64,000 nucleotides of DNA from Thermoanaerobacter wiegelii Rt8.B1 (GCF_000147695.2 NC_015958.1:1218501-1282500), one strand, 5' to 3'; positions 1-9,150 are shown, numbered from the stretch's first letter. Notes: generated by a model from the sequence alone, not told the origin. Made by a program: numbers and translations.

Positions 1-26
1 ATGTATTTAGAAATGGGGGAGATTAA

Positions 27-1090
27 GTGTATCCCTTGTTGAGAATAAACTTAGAAAAACTTCGAAAAAATACGCAAACTATCGTTAATTTGTGTGAAAA
101 GAGAAATATAAAGGTAGTAGGTGTTACAAAAGTTTTTTGTGCTATTCCAGAAATAGCACAGACGATGGTAAAGGGTGGAGTGGAAATCTTAGGAGATTCT
201 CGAATCAAAAATTTAAAAAATTACAACACATACCGGTACCTAAAATGCTTCTTCGAATTCCCATGAAAAGTGAAGTGGAAGAAGTTATAAAATATGCAGA
301 TATAAGCCTAAACTCAGAAATAGATACAATAAAAAGCCTATCGGAAGAGGCAAAAAAACAAAGGAAAATTCATGAAATAATCCTAATGGTAGACTTAGGG
401 GATTTGAGAGAGGGCGTATTGAAAGAGGATGTTATTCCAATAGTAGAACAAATAGTAAAACTAGAAGGTATAAGATTAAGGGGAATAGGTACTAATTTAA
501 CTTGTTATGGTTCGGTTATTCCTACGCCAGATATATTAGAAGAGCTTGTGGAAATAAAAAATTCTATCAACAAAAAATTCAACTTGAATTTAGATATAGT
601 CTCAGGAGGAAACTCAAGCAGTCTGTACTTAGTTCAAAATGGTCTCATACCAAGAGGAATAACGCAACTTAGAATAGGAGAAGCTATTGTCTTAGGTAGG
701 GAAACGGCTTTTGGAGACAGAATTCCCCATACTTATGACGATGTATTTACTTTAGAAGCACAGATAGTCGAATTAAAAGAAAAACCTTCTTATCCACGAG
801 GTATATTAGGAATGGACGCTTTTGGAGAAAGACAAGTATATGTGGATAGAGGGATAATGAAAAGGGCAATTTTGGCTGTAGGAAAACAGGATGTCAATAT
901 GAATGACCTAATTCCTATGGACAGTTCTATTGAATTAATAGGTTCAAGCAGTGACCATTTAATTGTTAATGTTACAAATTCCCAGTATCCATATAATGTG
1001 GGAGATATAATAAAGTTCAAACTGAGATATGGAGGGATTTTATCCTGCTCTACATCTGAATATGTAGAAAAAGTCATTGAAGAGGCGTAA
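27..1090 (+). pseudogene. orr: Ornithine racemase (alanine racemase-like), frameshifted
   Basis: PLP-dependent fold-III racemase of the clostridial ornithine racemase type, which interconverts L- and D-ornithine in ornithine breakdown. The N-terminal part reads from a GTG at 27 behind GGGGGAG (15-21). It contains VGVTKVF, with the PLP lysine in the usual place, and then GDSRIKNLK. The reading frame is then lost at an A run (215-220) and resumes in another frame at KLQHIPVPKMLLRIP, continuing to 1090. One extra A in that run gives a continuous 354-aa protein, the usual family length. The break is either a sequencing miscount or a recent mutation. The bases before 27 may be the tail of an upstream gene (one frame stops at 24-26), but too little is visible. 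The ornithine assignment over a generic racemase comes from remembered family sequence. Confidence 0.8.
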
Positions 1091-1107
1091 AAAATAAGCC
1101 TCTTTTT
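1081..1107 (+). terminator. Terminator after ornithine racemase
   Basis: AGAGGC (1081-1086) pairs with GCCTCT (1098-1103) and a T run follows. The left arm overlaps the last codons and stop of the racemase gene. Confidence 0.8.
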
Positions 1108-1131
1108 GCATTATGAAAAACATTAATTTAC

Positions 1132-1140
1132 TGTTATAAT
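1132..1140 (+). promoter_or_regulatory. Extended -10 promoter for the glyoxalase-fold gene
   Basis: TG-T-TATAAT is an extended -10 element with a perfect hexamer. No good -35 is visible, which is common for extended -10 promoters. It lies 39 bases before the ATG at 1179 and after the preceding terminator. Confidence 0.55.
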
Positions 1141-1178
1141 AAAAATGAAAAGGAATAATATTTTTGGGAGGTTTTAAA

Positions 1179-1595
1179 ATGATAATAGGTTTAGGCCATG
1201 TAGCCTACAAAGTTAAAGACCTTGATGAAAGTTTAGAATTTTACTGTGGCAAATTGGGACTAAAAGAAGCTTTTAGGCTTAACCATGAAAATGGGGAATT
1301 AATGCTTGTGTACTTAAAAGTGGTGGAAGGACAATTCATTGAACTTTTCCACGGAGGGATAGACAAGGGAAAAGATGAAGATGAAAGGATAGGGTTTAAA
1401 CATTTGTGTCTACATGTAGATGATATTTTTGCTACATTAGAAGAACTAAGAAAGAGAGGCTTGGAAATAAAGGGGCAGCCTATGATGGGAGCAGATGGAA
1501 ATTATCAATATTGGATAGAAGACCCTGATGGAAATAGAATAGAACTAATGCAAATAATGCCGGGTTCTTTGCAAGATAAAGCAAAAGAATTATAG
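1179..1595 (+). CDS. VOC-family protein (glyoxalase I-like)
   Basis: A 138-aa vicinal oxygen chelate protein made of two babbab halves. The start GLGHVAYKVKDLDESLEFY is the classic glyoxalase/methylmalonyl-CoA epimerase opening, with a metal-ligand His. FIELFHGG, FKHLCLHVDD and YWIEDPDGNRIELMQ supply the other expected ligand positions. The likely activity is lactoylglutathione lyase-like detoxification of methylglyoxal, but VOC substrates cannot be told from sequence alone. I start it at ATG 1179, because GGGAGG at 1166-1171 sits 7 bases upstream; a TTG 15 bases earlier overlaps that site. It stands alone with its own promoter. Confidence 0.8.
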   Translation: MIIGLGHVAYKVKDLDESLEFYCGKLGLKEAFRLNHENGELMLVYLKVVEGQFIELFHGGIDKGKDEDERIGFKHLCLHVDDIFATLEELRKRGLEIKGQPMMGADGNYQYWIEDPDGNRIELMQIMPGSLQDKAKEL

Positions 1596-1606
1596 AAAAT
1601 TAAGTG

Positions 1607-1635
1607 TTGACAACCACTTTTTTAAGTGGTATTCT
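1607..1635 (+). promoter_or_regulatory. Promoter with a palindrome in the spacer, before the Rrf2 gene
   Basis: TTGACA (1607-1612), 17 bases, TATTCT (1630-1635). The spacer is almost entirely a perfect inverted repeat, ACCACTT-TTTT-AAGTGGT (1613-1630). The palindrome could be the operator of the Rrf2 regulator encoded just downstream. Because TTCTTTTTG follows it, it could equally be the terminator of the glyoxalase-fold gene, or both. Confidence 0.5.
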
Positions 1636-1683
1636 TTTTGTTGAAATCCTGGTAAAATAGTAGGAATTCAGGGGTGGATAATC

Positions 1684-2133
1684 GTGAAACTATCTACAAA
1701 AGGTCGATATGGGATACAAGCTATGTTTGAATTAGCCCTTTACTACGGGGAGGGCCCGATTTCTTTAAAAACTATAGCAGAAAATGAGGGACTTTCTGAG
1801 CATTATTTAGAACAGCTTATAGCAATTCTTAGAAAAGCTGACCTTGTGAAAAGTGTCAGAGGAGCACAGGGAGGATATATGCTAGCAGCTCCTCCTGATA
1901 AGATAACCGTTGGAGATGTGATAAGAACATTGGAAGGATCACTGGCTCCTGCAGATTGCGTTTTGGAAGATACTCCTTTTGAGTGCAGCAGAGCAGGAGG
2001 TTGTCCGACAAAGTTGGTGATGGAAAGAATAAGAGACAGTATAAATAAAGTGATAGACTCTATTACTTTACAGGATATGGTGGATGATTACAGGCGATTA
2101 AATCAAAAAAGTGCTTTTATGTATTACATTTAG
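1684..2133 (+). CDS. Rrf2-family (IscR/CymR-like) transcriptional regulator
   Basis: 149 aa. The N-terminal winged helix carries the family opening MKLSTKGRYGIQAMFELALYYG and the recognition region SLKTIAENEGLSEHYLEQLIAILRKADLVKS. Three cysteines follow within DCVLEDTPFECSRAGGC, in the position where IscR-type members bind a [2Fe-2S] cluster, so it may sense iron-sulfur or cysteine status. It starts at GTG 1684 after GGGGTGG. In many Firmicutes this regulator leads iscS-iscU-mnmA. Here mnmA follows after 46 bases and the desulfurase and scaffold genes are missing. Confidence 0.85.
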   Translation: MKLSTKGRYGIQAMFELALYYGEGPISLKTIAENEGLSEHYLEQLIAILRKADLVKSVRGAQGGYMLAAPPDKITVGDVIRTLEGSLAPADCVLEDTPFECSRAGGCPTKLVMERIRDSINKVIDSITLQDMVDDYRRLNQKSAFMYYI

Positions 2134-2179
2134 GGAAATAATAATTTTAGGACTTTTAGGGGAGGATTTTATATATAAT

Positions 2180-3273
2180 ATGGAGATAAACAATAGAGTA
2201 GCAATTGGAATGAGTGGAGGAGTAGATAGCTCTGTAGCTGCATATCTTTTAAAAAAAGAAGGATTTGATGTTATAGGCCTTACAATGAAAGTATGGGTAG
2301 ACCATGCAGCTAAAGCTTTTGATAGCGATAAGAGCTGTTGTTCTTTAAGAGCTACACAAGATGCAAAAAAAGTTGCAGAGATGTTGGGAGTACCTCATTA
2401 CACAGTTGATTTTAGTGAAGTCTTTTATGATAAAATAGTAAATTATTTTATCAATGAATATTTAAAAGGAAGGACTCCTAATCCTTGTGTATTGTGTAAT
2501 AGGCAAATAAAATTTGGAGAGCTTCTAGAGAAAGCATTTGAGTTGGGAGCTTATTACATTGCTACAGGCCATTATGTCAGAAAAGACTATGATGAAAAAA
2601 CAAAAAGATATTTATTAAAAAAGGTATAGATTCTTCTAAGGATCAAAGCTATGTCTTATATCGTTTGACACAGAAGCAGTTAGAACATGCTCTTTTCCCT
2701 TTAGGAAATTACAAAAAAGAAGAAATAAGAGCTTTGGCAGAGGGGTTAAAGCTACCTGTTGCTAAAAAGCCAGAGAGTCAAGAAATTTGTTTTATCCCAG
2801 ATAATGATTACAGCGGATTTATAAAAAGGCAAGTTAAAGATGAAATAAAGCCAGGAGAATTTAGAGATGTTCACGGTAAATTTTTAGGGTATCATAAAGG
2901 AATAATACACTATACAATTGGTCAGAGAAGAGGATTGGGTTTATCTTCTGATAGACCTTTATACGTCGTGGATATAGATGTAAAAAACAACGTAGTTGTT
3001 GTTGGACATCAAGAAGATGTGTGGGGAGAGGAGCTAATATCCTCAAATAACAATTTTATTTCCATTGAAAAACTTAAAAGGGAAATGAAGGTAACTGCAA
3101 AAATACGTTATACAGCTAAAGAAGAAGAGGCTATAATAAAGCCATATGAAGAAGATAAAGTATTAGTAAAATTTTTAAAACCTCAAAGAGCTATAACTCC
3201 AGGACAATCAGTTGTCTTTTACGATAAAGATGTAGTAGTAGGAGGAGGAATAATTGAAAAAAAGGTGAGATAG
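2180..3273 (+). pseudogene. mnmA: tRNA 2-thiouridylase MnmA, frameshifted
   Basis: MnmA activates U34 of Lys, Glu and Gln tRNAs with ATP and inserts sulfur delivered as persulfide. The first part (from ATG 2180) has the PP-loop MSGGVDSSVAAYLLK and the first catalytic Cys in TPNPCVLCNRQ. The frame breaks at an A run (2617-2622). The second part contains SSKDQSYVLYRL, the second catalytic Cys in ESQEICFIPD, GQRRGLG and the C-terminal barrel. One extra A restores a continuous 364-aa protein of normal length. MnmA is normally important for growth, so a sequencing miscount is more likely than true loss. GGGGAGGA lies rather far (14-15 bases) from the start. Confidence 0.9.
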
Positions 3274-3298
3274 TGCACACAAAAAGTGTGCATTTTTT
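3274..3298 (+). terminator. Terminator after mnmA
   Basis: TGCACAC-AAAAA-GTGTGCA is a perfect 7-bp stem followed by a T run, directly after the mnmA stop. Confidence 0.85.
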
Positions 3299-3310
3299 AT
3301 TTTAAAGAGG

Positions 3311-3345
3311 GAAATCTATAAAAAGCAGAAACTTTTTTAGATTTC
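3311..3345 (+). repeat. Leader hairpin next to the ribosome binding site of the 53-aa gene
   Basis: GAAATCTATAAAAAG (3311-3325) pairs with CTTTTTTAGATTTC (3332-3345) with one bulged base. The AAAGGAGG ribosome binding site begins at the next base. There is no T run, so this is not a simple terminator; a stacked 5' structure beside the binding site is possible. Confidence 0.45.
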
Positions 3346-3359
3346 AAAGGAGGGCTTTT

Positions 3360-3521
3360 ATGAATAGAGACAAATATATAAAGGGATTTTTGGCAGGAAT
3401 AGTAGCTGCTGCATATATAATTCCCAAAATAGATATGAGAAAATATAGACGTTATAAAGATATGATAGAAAAAAATATGACAAAAATATGGCGTACAATG
3501 AACAAAATAAAAATTAGATAG
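3360..3521 (+). CDS. Small single-pass membrane protein, function unknown
   Basis: 53 aa. ATG 3360 sits behind a strong AAAGGAGG. Residues about 9-22 form one hydrophobic segment (FLAGIVAAAYIIPK), followed by a strongly basic tail rich in Lys, Arg and Tyr. The short N-terminus and glycine/alanine-rich helix recall YtxH-like small membrane proteins, but I cannot name a family. It sits 17 bases before the AI-2E permease and may be co-transcribed with it. Confidence 0.6.
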   Translation: MNRDKYIKGFLAGIVAAAYIIPKIDMRKYRRYKDMIEKNMTKIWRTMNKIKIR

Positions 3522-3538
3522 ATTTTTCAGGTGATAAA

Positions 3539-4564
3539 ATGCAAGTTAAAAAAGTGTATCTACTTTTTTTAATCATTGGTGCCATAGGCTTATTGTATTT
3601 TTTTATAAAGAATTTGGTGAGTATTAAAAATATACTTTCCCCTTTTTTTGTTTCCGCTTTAATAGCCTATTTATTAAATCCAATGGTAAAATTTTTTAAT
3701 TCAAAGGGCTTTTCTACTTTTTTGTCTATTCTTCTACTGTTTTTAATTGTTGCTTTGGTAATACTATTTTTTTCTTTTTACATTCTCCCTTTGTTGATAA
3801 ATGAAATAGTTATTTTTGTGAAAATGATACCTTTCTATACTGAAGAACTACAAAAAATTTTGATTCAACTAAAATTTAACTATTTTTCTTATTTGCCCCC
3901 TCAATTTGAAAAAGTTTTAGATAAAAATTTGAATGCCCTAAATAATCTTTTTGCCTCTCGTGTCGATTTGGTTTTTAAATCTACTGTTGCAATATTAAAA
4001 GATATTATAGACGTGATAATTGTACCGATTATTACTTTTTATCTTTTAAAAGATAAAAATGTATTTGAAAAAGAAATTGAAAGAATGATTCCCTCCAAAT
4101 ATCATGATAGTTTTTTTGCTCTTTTAAAAAAAATAGACAAAATTTTAAGTAAATACATAAGAGCACAAATATATCTTTCTATCTTTGTTGCTATTTTTAC
4201 AAGTATAGGCCTTTCTCTAATTAAAGTTAAATATGCTTTTTTAATAGGAATATTGGCAGGAATATTAAATATAATTCCCTACATAGGGCCTATCTTATCA
4301 ATTATTCCTGCTGTTTTAATAGGGCTCCTTGATTCTTTATCTAAAGGCTTTTGGGCTTTACTTGTGTGTCTTTTAGTGCAACAGATAGAAAATGCCTTTA
4401 TAACACCTAAAATAATTAGCGACAGTGTAGGGCTTCATCCTATTACAGTGATTTTTTCATTGATTGCAGGAGAGGAACTTTTTGGCGTCTGGGGGCTTTT
4501 ATTATCTGTGCCTGTTGTAGCAATAGGGAAAGTTATTGTAACAGAAATTTTTATTGAGAAATAA
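3539..4564 (+). CDS. AI-2E family (YtvI/PerM-type) membrane transporter
   Basis: 341 aa with about eight hydrophobic segments. The two N-terminal helices are followed by a soluble stretch and then the family hallmark region [31 protein letters not shown] near residues 232-265, then [15 protein letters not shown] and the C-terminal [16 protein letters not shown]. Family members have been linked to export of AI-2, ions or other small molecules; the substrate cannot be read from sequence. No frameshift is seen despite long T runs. It starts at ATG 3539, 17 bases after the 53-aa gene, and is followed by the alaS promoter. Confidence 0.85.
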   Translation: MQVKKVYLLFLIIGAIGLLYFFIKNLVSIKNILSPFFVSALIAYLLNPMVKFFNSKGFSTFLSILLLFLIVALVILFFSFYILPLLINEIVIFVKMIPFYTEELQKILIQLKFNYFSYLPPQFEKVLDKNLNALNNLFASRVDLVFKSTVAILKDIIDVIIVPIITFYLLKDKNVFEKEIERMIPSKYHDSFFALLKKIDKILSKYIRAQIYLSIFVAIFTSIGLSLIKVKYAFLIGILAGILNIIPYIGPILSIIPAVLIGLLDSLSKGFWALLVCLLVQQIENAFITPKIISDSVGLHPITVIFSLIAGEELFGVWGLLLSVPVVAIGKVIVTEIFIEK

Positions 4565-4572
4565 ACCAGTTA

Positions 4573-4601
4573 TTGACTTGTTATATTCAATCTTGTATAA
4601 T
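4573..4601 (+). promoter_or_regulatory. Sigma-A promoter of alaS
   Basis: TTGACT (4573-4578), 17 bases, TATAAT (4596-4601). The start site should fall near 4608, leaving a leader of about 70 bases that contains alternative hairpins. Confidence 0.8.
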
Positions 4602-4627
4602 ATACTCAAAAAAGAGCGGGTAAAAGC

Positions 4628-4654
4628 CCGTCCCCAATTTGGGACGGTTTTTAT
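4628..4654 (+). terminator. Leader terminator (attenuator candidate) before alaS
   Basis: CCGTCCC (4628-4634) pairs with GGGACGG (4641-4647), followed by TTTTTATT. An upstream CGGG (4617-4620) can instead pair with CCCG (4627-4630), which overlaps the left arm, so the two folds exclude each other. It lies between the alaS promoter and alaS. There is no room for a T-box, and I see no T-box core. Confidence 0.65.
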
Positions 4655-4676
4655 TGTATCAAAAAGGAGGATTTTT

Positions 4677-7310
4677 ATGGAAAAACTCGGGATGAACGAA
4701 ATTAGAGAAAAATTTTTAAGCTTTTTTGAAAGCAAAGGGCACCTGAGACTACCAAGTTTTTCTCTAATTCCTAAAAATGATAAAAGTTTATTATTAATTA
4801 ATTCTGGAATGGCTCCTTTAAAACCCTATTTTACAGGAAAAGAAACTCCCCCCAGCAAACGAGTAACTACTTGCCAAAGATGTATAAGGACACCGGATAT
4901 TGAAAGAGTGGGTAAAACAGCACGTCACGGTACTTTTTTTGAAATGTTGGGTAACTTTTCTTTTGGTGATTATTTCAAAAAAGAAGCTATTCCGTGGGCC
5001 TGGGAATTTGTAACAGAAATTTTGAAGTTGCCAGTTGACAGGTTATGGGTATCAATTTATGAGGAAGACGATGAAGCATTTGAGATTTGGAATAAAATAG
5101 TTGGGTTACCTCCTGAAAGAATTGTGAGGATGGGGAAAGAAGATAATTTCTGGGAGATTGGCACAGGACCTTGTGGCCCCTCTTCAGAGATTTATTTTGA
5201 CAGAGGTGAAGAAAAAGGCTGTGGGAAGCCTACTTGTGGAGTTGGCTGTGATTGCGATAGGTTTATTGAATTCTGGAATTTAGTTTTTACCCAGTTTAAT
5301 AAAGACGAACGAGGAAATTATCACAGGTTGCCAAATCCAAATATTGATACAGGCATGGGACTTGAGAGGATAGCCACAATAATGCAGGGAGTCGACAGCA
5401 TATTTGATGTAGACGTAATAAGAGGCATTACTAATTTTGTATCTAAGATTGCGGAAGTAGAGTATGGAAAAGATGCAGAAAAAGATGTGTCTTTGAGAGT
5501 TATCACTGACCATATAAGAGGGATAACTTTCATGATATCAGATGGAATTCTGCCTTCTAATGAAGGAAGAGGCTATGTTTTGAGAAGGCTTTTAAGAAGG
5601 GCTGCAAGGCACGGTAAATTGCTGGGGATAAACGATACCTTCTTGTATAAAGTGGTTGATTCAGTCATAGAAAATTATGGAGAGGCATATCCTGAAATAA
5701 TTGAGAGAAAGGACTATATAAAGCGAATAATCAAACTGGAAGAAGAAAGATTTAAGGAGACAATAGACCAAGGACTTACAATTTTACAAGATTATATAAG
5801 CGAACTAAAAGTACAAGGAAAAACCGTATTAGAAGGTTCTAAAGCTTTTAAACTATACGATACCTATGGGTTCCCATTGGATTTAACAAAAGAAATTTTG
5901 CAAGAAGCTGGCATTACTGTTGATGAAGAAGGATATACAAAGGAGTTGGAGAAACAAAGGATAAGAGCGAGAAGCAGCAGAAAAGAAGATAATAGTTTGT
6001 GGGAACAAGACATATATTCTACTTTAGGAGATATTAAAACAAAATTTGTGGGATATGATACTTATGAAAGCGATTCAAAAGTTTTAGCTATTGTAAAAGA
6101 TGAAGAGCTTGTTGAGGAAGCAGAAGCTGGAGATGATGTGAGTATCATATTAGATGTTACTCCTTTCTATGCTGAAAGTGGTGGGCAGATAGGAGACAAG
6201 GGAGTTCTAGAGAATGAAAATGCTTTGATAAAAGTAAATGACTGTAAAAAAATAGGAGATAAGTTTATACACACTGGAACAATTGAAAGAGGTTTAATTT
6301 CAGTAGGAGATGAAGTAAAAGCTCAAATTGATGTGGTAAGTCGAAGGAATGCTGCAAGAAACCACACTGCAACTCATCTTCTTCATAAAGCCCTAAAGGA
6401 GATTTTAGGCGACCATGTTCATCAAGCTGGTTCTCTTGTGGCTGATGATCGATTAAGATTTGATTTTTCACATTATCAAGCGGTGACTAAAGAAGAGCTA
6501 AAGCAAATAGAAAATAGGGTTAATGAAAAGATATACCAAAGTTTAAATGTTCATATTGAAGAAAAAACTTATGATGAGGCAGTGAAAGAAGGGGCTGTTG
6601 CGTTATTTACAGAAAAGTATGGTGATAAAGTAAGGGTTGTAAAAATTGATGATTACAGCATGGAACTTTGCGGTGGAACTCATGTTAAAAATACTAACGA
6701 AATAGGGATTTTTAAGATTGTATCTGAAAGTGCAGTTGGTGCAGGTTTAAGAAGAATTGAAGCTTTAACAGGACTTGCCGCAATAAAATATTTAGGAGAG
6801 AAAGAAGAAATATTAAAAGAGGCTTCTGATTTATTAAAAGTCCAAGATAAAGAGATAATTTCAAAAATTGAGAGTTTGCAGCAAGTTTTAAAGACAAAAG
6901 ATAAAGAGATAGAACAATTAAAAATAAAAATGGCTTCTATTTTGGCTGATAGTTTAATCAATTCTGCTATTTCATTAGATGGTATAAAAGTAGTGGTTTC
7001 AAAGGTTGAAGATTATGATAGTGAGGCTTTGAAGGCATTAGGAGATATTTTAAAAGATAAATTAAAAATTGCTGCAGTAGTATTAGCATCTTCTACCCCA
7101 GAAAAAGCTATATTTGTCGGTATGGCTACTAAAGATGTTGTTCAAAAAGGGATAGACATGGGAGCTATTATTAAAGAGGTGTGCAAAGTATCTGAAGGAA
7201 ATGGCGGTGGAAGACCAGACATGGCTCAAGGAACAGGCAAAAATCTATCTAAGGTAGATGAAGCGTTAAACAAAGCGATAGATATTGTAAAAGAACAGTT
7301 AAAAAATTGA
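4677..7310 (+). CDS. alaS: Alanyl-tRNA synthetase
   Basis: 877 aa, full length for the family. It begins [19 protein letters not shown], and [29 protein letters not shown] and [10 protein letters not shown] mark the class II catalytic core. The editing domain has [13 protein letters not shown] and MELCGGTHV with its metal ligands. A C-terminal coiled coil (about residues 700-760) and DHHA1 domain end in [15 protein letters not shown] start it at ATG 4677 behind AAAAAGGAGG; the open frame extends further up but has no binding site there. It heads the usual firmicute order alaS-ireB-ruvX-DUF1292. Confidence 0.97.
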   Translation: MEKLGMNEIREKFLSFFESKGHLRLPSFSLIPKNDKSLLLINSGMAPLKPYFTGKETPPSKRVTTCQRCIRTPDIERVGKTARHGTFFEMLGNFSFGDYFKKEAIPWAWEFVTEILKLPVDRLWVSIYEEDDEAFEIWNKIVGLPPERIVRMGKEDNFWEIGTGPCGPSSEIYFDRGEEKGCGKPTCGVGCDCDRFIEFWNLVFTQFNKDERGNYHRLPNPNIDTGMGLERIATIMQGVDSIFDVDVIRGITNFVSKIAEVEYGKDAEKDVSLRVITDHIRGITFMISDGILPSNEGRGYVLRRLLRRAARHGKLLGINDTFLYKVVDSVIENYGEAYPEIIERKDYIKRIIKLEEERFKETIDQGLTILQDYISELKVQGKTVLEGSKAFKLYDTYGFPLDLTKEILQEAGITVDEEGYTKELEKQRIRARSSRKEDNSLWEQDIYSTLGDIKTKFVGYDTYESDSKVLAIVKDEELVEEAEAGDDVSIILDVTPFYAESGGQIGDKGVLENENALIKVNDCKKIGDKFIHTGTIERGLISVGDEVKAQIDVVSRRNAARNHTATHLLHKALKEILGDHVHQAGSLVADDRLRFDFSHYQAVTKEELKQIENRVNEKIYQSLNVHIEEKTYDEAVKEGAVALFTEKYGDKVRVVKIDDYSMELCGGTHVKNTNEIGIFKIVSESAVGAGLRRIEALTGLAAIKYLGEKEEILKEASDLLKVQDKEIISKIESLQQVLKTKDKEIEQLKIKMASILADSLINSAISLDGIKVVVSKVEDYDSEALKALGDILKDKLKIAAVVLASSTPEKAIFVGMATKDVVQKGIDMGAIIKEVCKVSEGNGGGRPDMAQGTGKNLSKVDEALNKAIDIVKEQLKN

Positions 7311-7317
7311 GAAAAGC

Positions 7318-7347
7318 TTGACTAGCCAAGTAAATATAGGTTATTAT
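7318..7347 (+). promoter_or_regulatory. Promoter before ireB
   Basis: TTGACT (7318-7323) and TATTAT (7342-7347) with 18 bases between. It begins just after the alaS stop. Confidence 0.5.
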
Positions 7348-7387
7348 AAAGTTGATGGTAGTTAAATGTATCTAGAGGTGATATATT

Positions 7388-7645
7388 ATGGTAGATAAAA
7401 ACGAACAGACTCTGAGGTATCACGTTACAACTGATAGAAAAACTGTTAAAGAGATATTGACAGCAGTGTATGAAGCACTTTCTGAAAAAGGTTATAATCC
7501 AATTAATCAAATAGTAGGTTATATATTGTCTGGGGACCCTACTTATATAACCAGCCATAAAAATGCGAGAAATTTGATAAGAAAAATTGAAAGAGATGAA
7601 TTAGTAGAAGAACTTTTGAGAGAGTATTTGTCTTCCCAAAAATAA
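7388..7645 (+). CDS. ireB: IreB-family protein (UPF0297)
   Basis: 85 aa, the usual length. The family signature [39 protein letters not shown] is present, with the conserved GDPTYI motif. IreB is a small phosphoprotein target of the IreK Ser/Thr kinase pathway in enterococci; in other Firmicutes the role is poorly known. It sits between alaS and ruvX, its normal place, with its own promoter and a strong terminator after it. Confidence 0.9.
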   Translation: MVDKNEQTLRYHVTTDRKTVKEILTAVYEALSEKGYNPINQIVGYILSGDPTYITSHKNARNLIRKIERDELVEELLREYLSSQK

Positions 7646-7653
7646 GAAAAATG

Positions 7654-7685
7654 AAATTGCCTCACTTTGTGTGAGGCAATTTTAG
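7654..7685 (+). terminator. Terminator between ireB and ruvX
   Basis: AAATTGCCTCAC (7654-7665), loop TTTGT, GTGAGGCAATTT (7671-7682): a perfect 12-bp stem. The ruvX binding site follows only 5 bases later, so some read-through is likely. Confidence 0.8.
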
Positions 7686-7700
7686 AATGGAGAGGTTTCT

Positions 7701-8120
7701 TTGAGGATTATGGGTTTAGATGTGGGTGATAAAACAATCGGGGTAGCTATAAGTGACTTATCAGGCACAATTGCACAGGGACTTACTACTATTAAAAGAA
7801 GTAGTAACAAAAAAGATTTTGAGAGAATAAAACAAATAATAAATGAATATGAAGTGGGAATGATAATTGTAGGATTACCTAAGAATATGAGTGGGACTTT
7901 GGGGCCACAAGGACAAAAAGTTGTGAGATTTGTTGAACACTTGAAGGAAGCTTTTAGTATACCAATAATCTTGTGGGATGAAAGGCTTACTACAGTAGAA
8001 GCACAAAGGGTTTTAATAGAAAAAGCTGATATAAGTAGGGCAAAGAGAAAAGAAGTAATTGATAAGCTGGCTGCAGTTCTTATACTTCAGAACTACTTAG
8101 ATTCACAAAAAAATAAATAA
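7701..8120 (+). CDS. ruvX: Putative Holliday junction resolvase / pre-16S rRNA nuclease (YqgF)
   Basis: 139 aa with an RNase H-like fold. It opens [19 protein letters not shown], with the first catalytic Asp. [14 protein letters not shown] and [16 protein letters not shown] supply the other acidic residues, and the C-terminal [14 protein letters not shown] helix is typical. The E. coli homologue takes part in 16S rRNA 5'-end maturation. The start is TTG 7701 behind ATGGAGAGG. Confidence 0.9.
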   Translation: MRIMGLDVGDKTIGVAISDLSGTIAQGLTTIKRSSNKKDFERIKQIINEYEVGMIIVGLPKNMSGTLGPQGQKVVRFVEHLKEAFSIPIILWDERLTTVEAQRVLIEKADISRAKRKEVIDKLAAVLILQNYLDSQKNK

Positions 8121-8135
8121 ATTTTTATTAAAAAC

Positions 8136-8164
8136 TTGACAGTCTTTTTGGTATGTTATACAAT
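8136..8164 (+). promoter_or_regulatory. Sigma-A promoter of the DUF1292 gene
   Basis: TTGACA (8136-8141), 17 bases, TACAAT (8159-8164). Confidence 0.75.
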
Positions 8165-8199
8165 TACATTATCTTGAAGTAGAATTGAGGTGAAATAGT

Positions 8200-8484
8200 A
8201 TGGAACCAGAAATCATTCAGCTAATCGACGAGCACGGCCATGAAGTAGACTTCGAACTTGTAGCATCATTTGACCTTGACGATACCAGGTATGCAGTTGT
8301 GGTCCCTGTCGATGGTGATGGAGAAGATGCTTACATCCTGAGAGTGGAACAAGATGAAAATGGCAATGATATTTTTGTAGGGATTGAAGACGAAGATGAG
8401 TTCAATGATGCTGTCGAAGCATACAATGAACTGATGGAAGAGTATGAAGAATATTATGATGATGATTTTGATGAAGAAAAGTAA
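8200..8484 (+). CDS. DUF1292 (UPF0473) family protein
   Basis: 94 aa and strongly acidic, with the typical pattern IQLIDEHGHEVDFELVASFDLDDTRYAVVVP, then EDAYILRVEQDENG and an Asp/Glu/Tyr-rich tail. The family is widespread in Firmicutes next to ruvX and has no assigned biochemical function. It has its own promoter and is closed by a 12-bp terminator, so it looks monocistronic. Confidence 0.9.
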   Translation: MEPEIIQLIDEHGHEVDFELVASFDLDDTRYAVVVPVDGDGEDAYILRVEQDENGNDIFVGIEDEDEFNDAVEAYNELMEEYEEYYDDDFDEEK

Positions 8485-8506
8485 ATTAAATTAAAGTGAA
8501 ATTTAA

Positions 8507-8540
8507 TTAAGATATACCGCTTTGGTATATCTTAATTTTA
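8507..8540 (+). terminator. Terminator after the DUF1292 gene
   Basis: TTAAGATATACC (8507-8518), loop GCTTT, GGTATATCTTAA (8524-8535), then TTTTAT. Perfect 12-bp stem; it may work in both directions. The remaining bases to 8647 are AT-rich with nothing else visible. Confidence 0.85.
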
Positions 8541-8647
8541 TATATCCCCAAAATTTGATTTCTATGTAAAAGGGAAATGAGATTCTCAATTGAAATATCT
8601 TTGTCTATTATAAAATTTGATATTTGCTAAAAAATCAAAAAAAGTGT

Positions 8648-8676
8648 TTGACAATTGAAAATGAATATCATAAACT
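8648..8676 (+). promoter_or_regulatory. fur promoter with an embedded Fur-type box
   Basis: TTGACA (8648-8653), 17 bases, TAAACT (8671-8676). The spacer holds TGAAAATGAATATCA (8656-8670), which matches the 7-1-7 Fur box TGATAATNATTATCA at 12 of 14 fixed positions. A repressor bound there would block polymerase, so the Fur-family protein encoded 34 bases downstream probably represses itself. Confidence 0.7.
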
Positions 8677-8709
8677 AATAGTAGTTGATATTATTTGGTG
8701 GTGATTTAG

Positions 8710-9150
8710 ATGAATGAAATTGAAAAATTTAAAGAAAAATTAAAAGATAAGGGATATAAGTTGACAACTCAAAGGCGTGTGATATTGGACGTCATTATGG
8801 AAAATAGGGATAAACATCTTTCCTCTGAGGAAATATATGACCTTGTAAGGCTAAAATATCCTGAAATAGGGCTTGCTACAGTTTATAGGACCCTTCAGTT
8901 ATTTGAGGAATTAGGTATTGTCTATAAATTAAATTTTGACGATGGTCGAAATAGATACGAGCTATATCATAATGAAAACCATCAGCATCATCATTTGATT
9001 TGTTTAAAATGCGGAGCAGTTATAGAAATGGAAGGAGACCTTTTGGAGAATTTAGAAGAGGCAATAGAAGAGACTAAAGATTTTGAAATAATAGATCATA
9101 ATGTGAAATTTTTTGGCTATTGTAGCAAATGTAGGAGCAGGTATAATTAA
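8710..9150 (+). CDS. fur: Fur-family metal-dependent repressor
   Basis: 146 aa. The winged helix includes KLTTQRRVILDVIME and the DNA-contact region LATVYRTLQLFEELGIV. The metal region has NENHQHHHLICLKCGAVIEME and a second CSKC pair at the C-terminus, giving the structural Cys4 zinc site plus His/Glu ligands. It is full length for Fur/PerR/Zur. The promoter box keeps the TGA...TCA ends typical of Fur rather than PerR, so Fur is the best guess, but the subgroup is not proven. Confidence 0.85.
   Translation: MNEIEKFKEKLKDKGYKLTTQRRVILDVIMENRDKHLSSEEIYDLVRLKYPEIGLATVYRTLQLFEELGIVYKLNFDDGRNRYELYHNENHQHHHLICLKCGAVIEMEGDLLENLEEAIEETKDFEIIDHNVKFFGYCSKCRSRYN

Noticed and set aside
790..1077. Minus-strand frames opposite the racemase and many other genes
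   Set aside because: They are shadows of plus-strand genes: no binding sites, low-complexity Ser/Phe/Leu-rich products typical of antisense AT-rich coding sequence.
4602..4676. T-box leader for alaS
   Set aside because: The leader is about 70 bases, far too short, and no T-box core sequence is seen.
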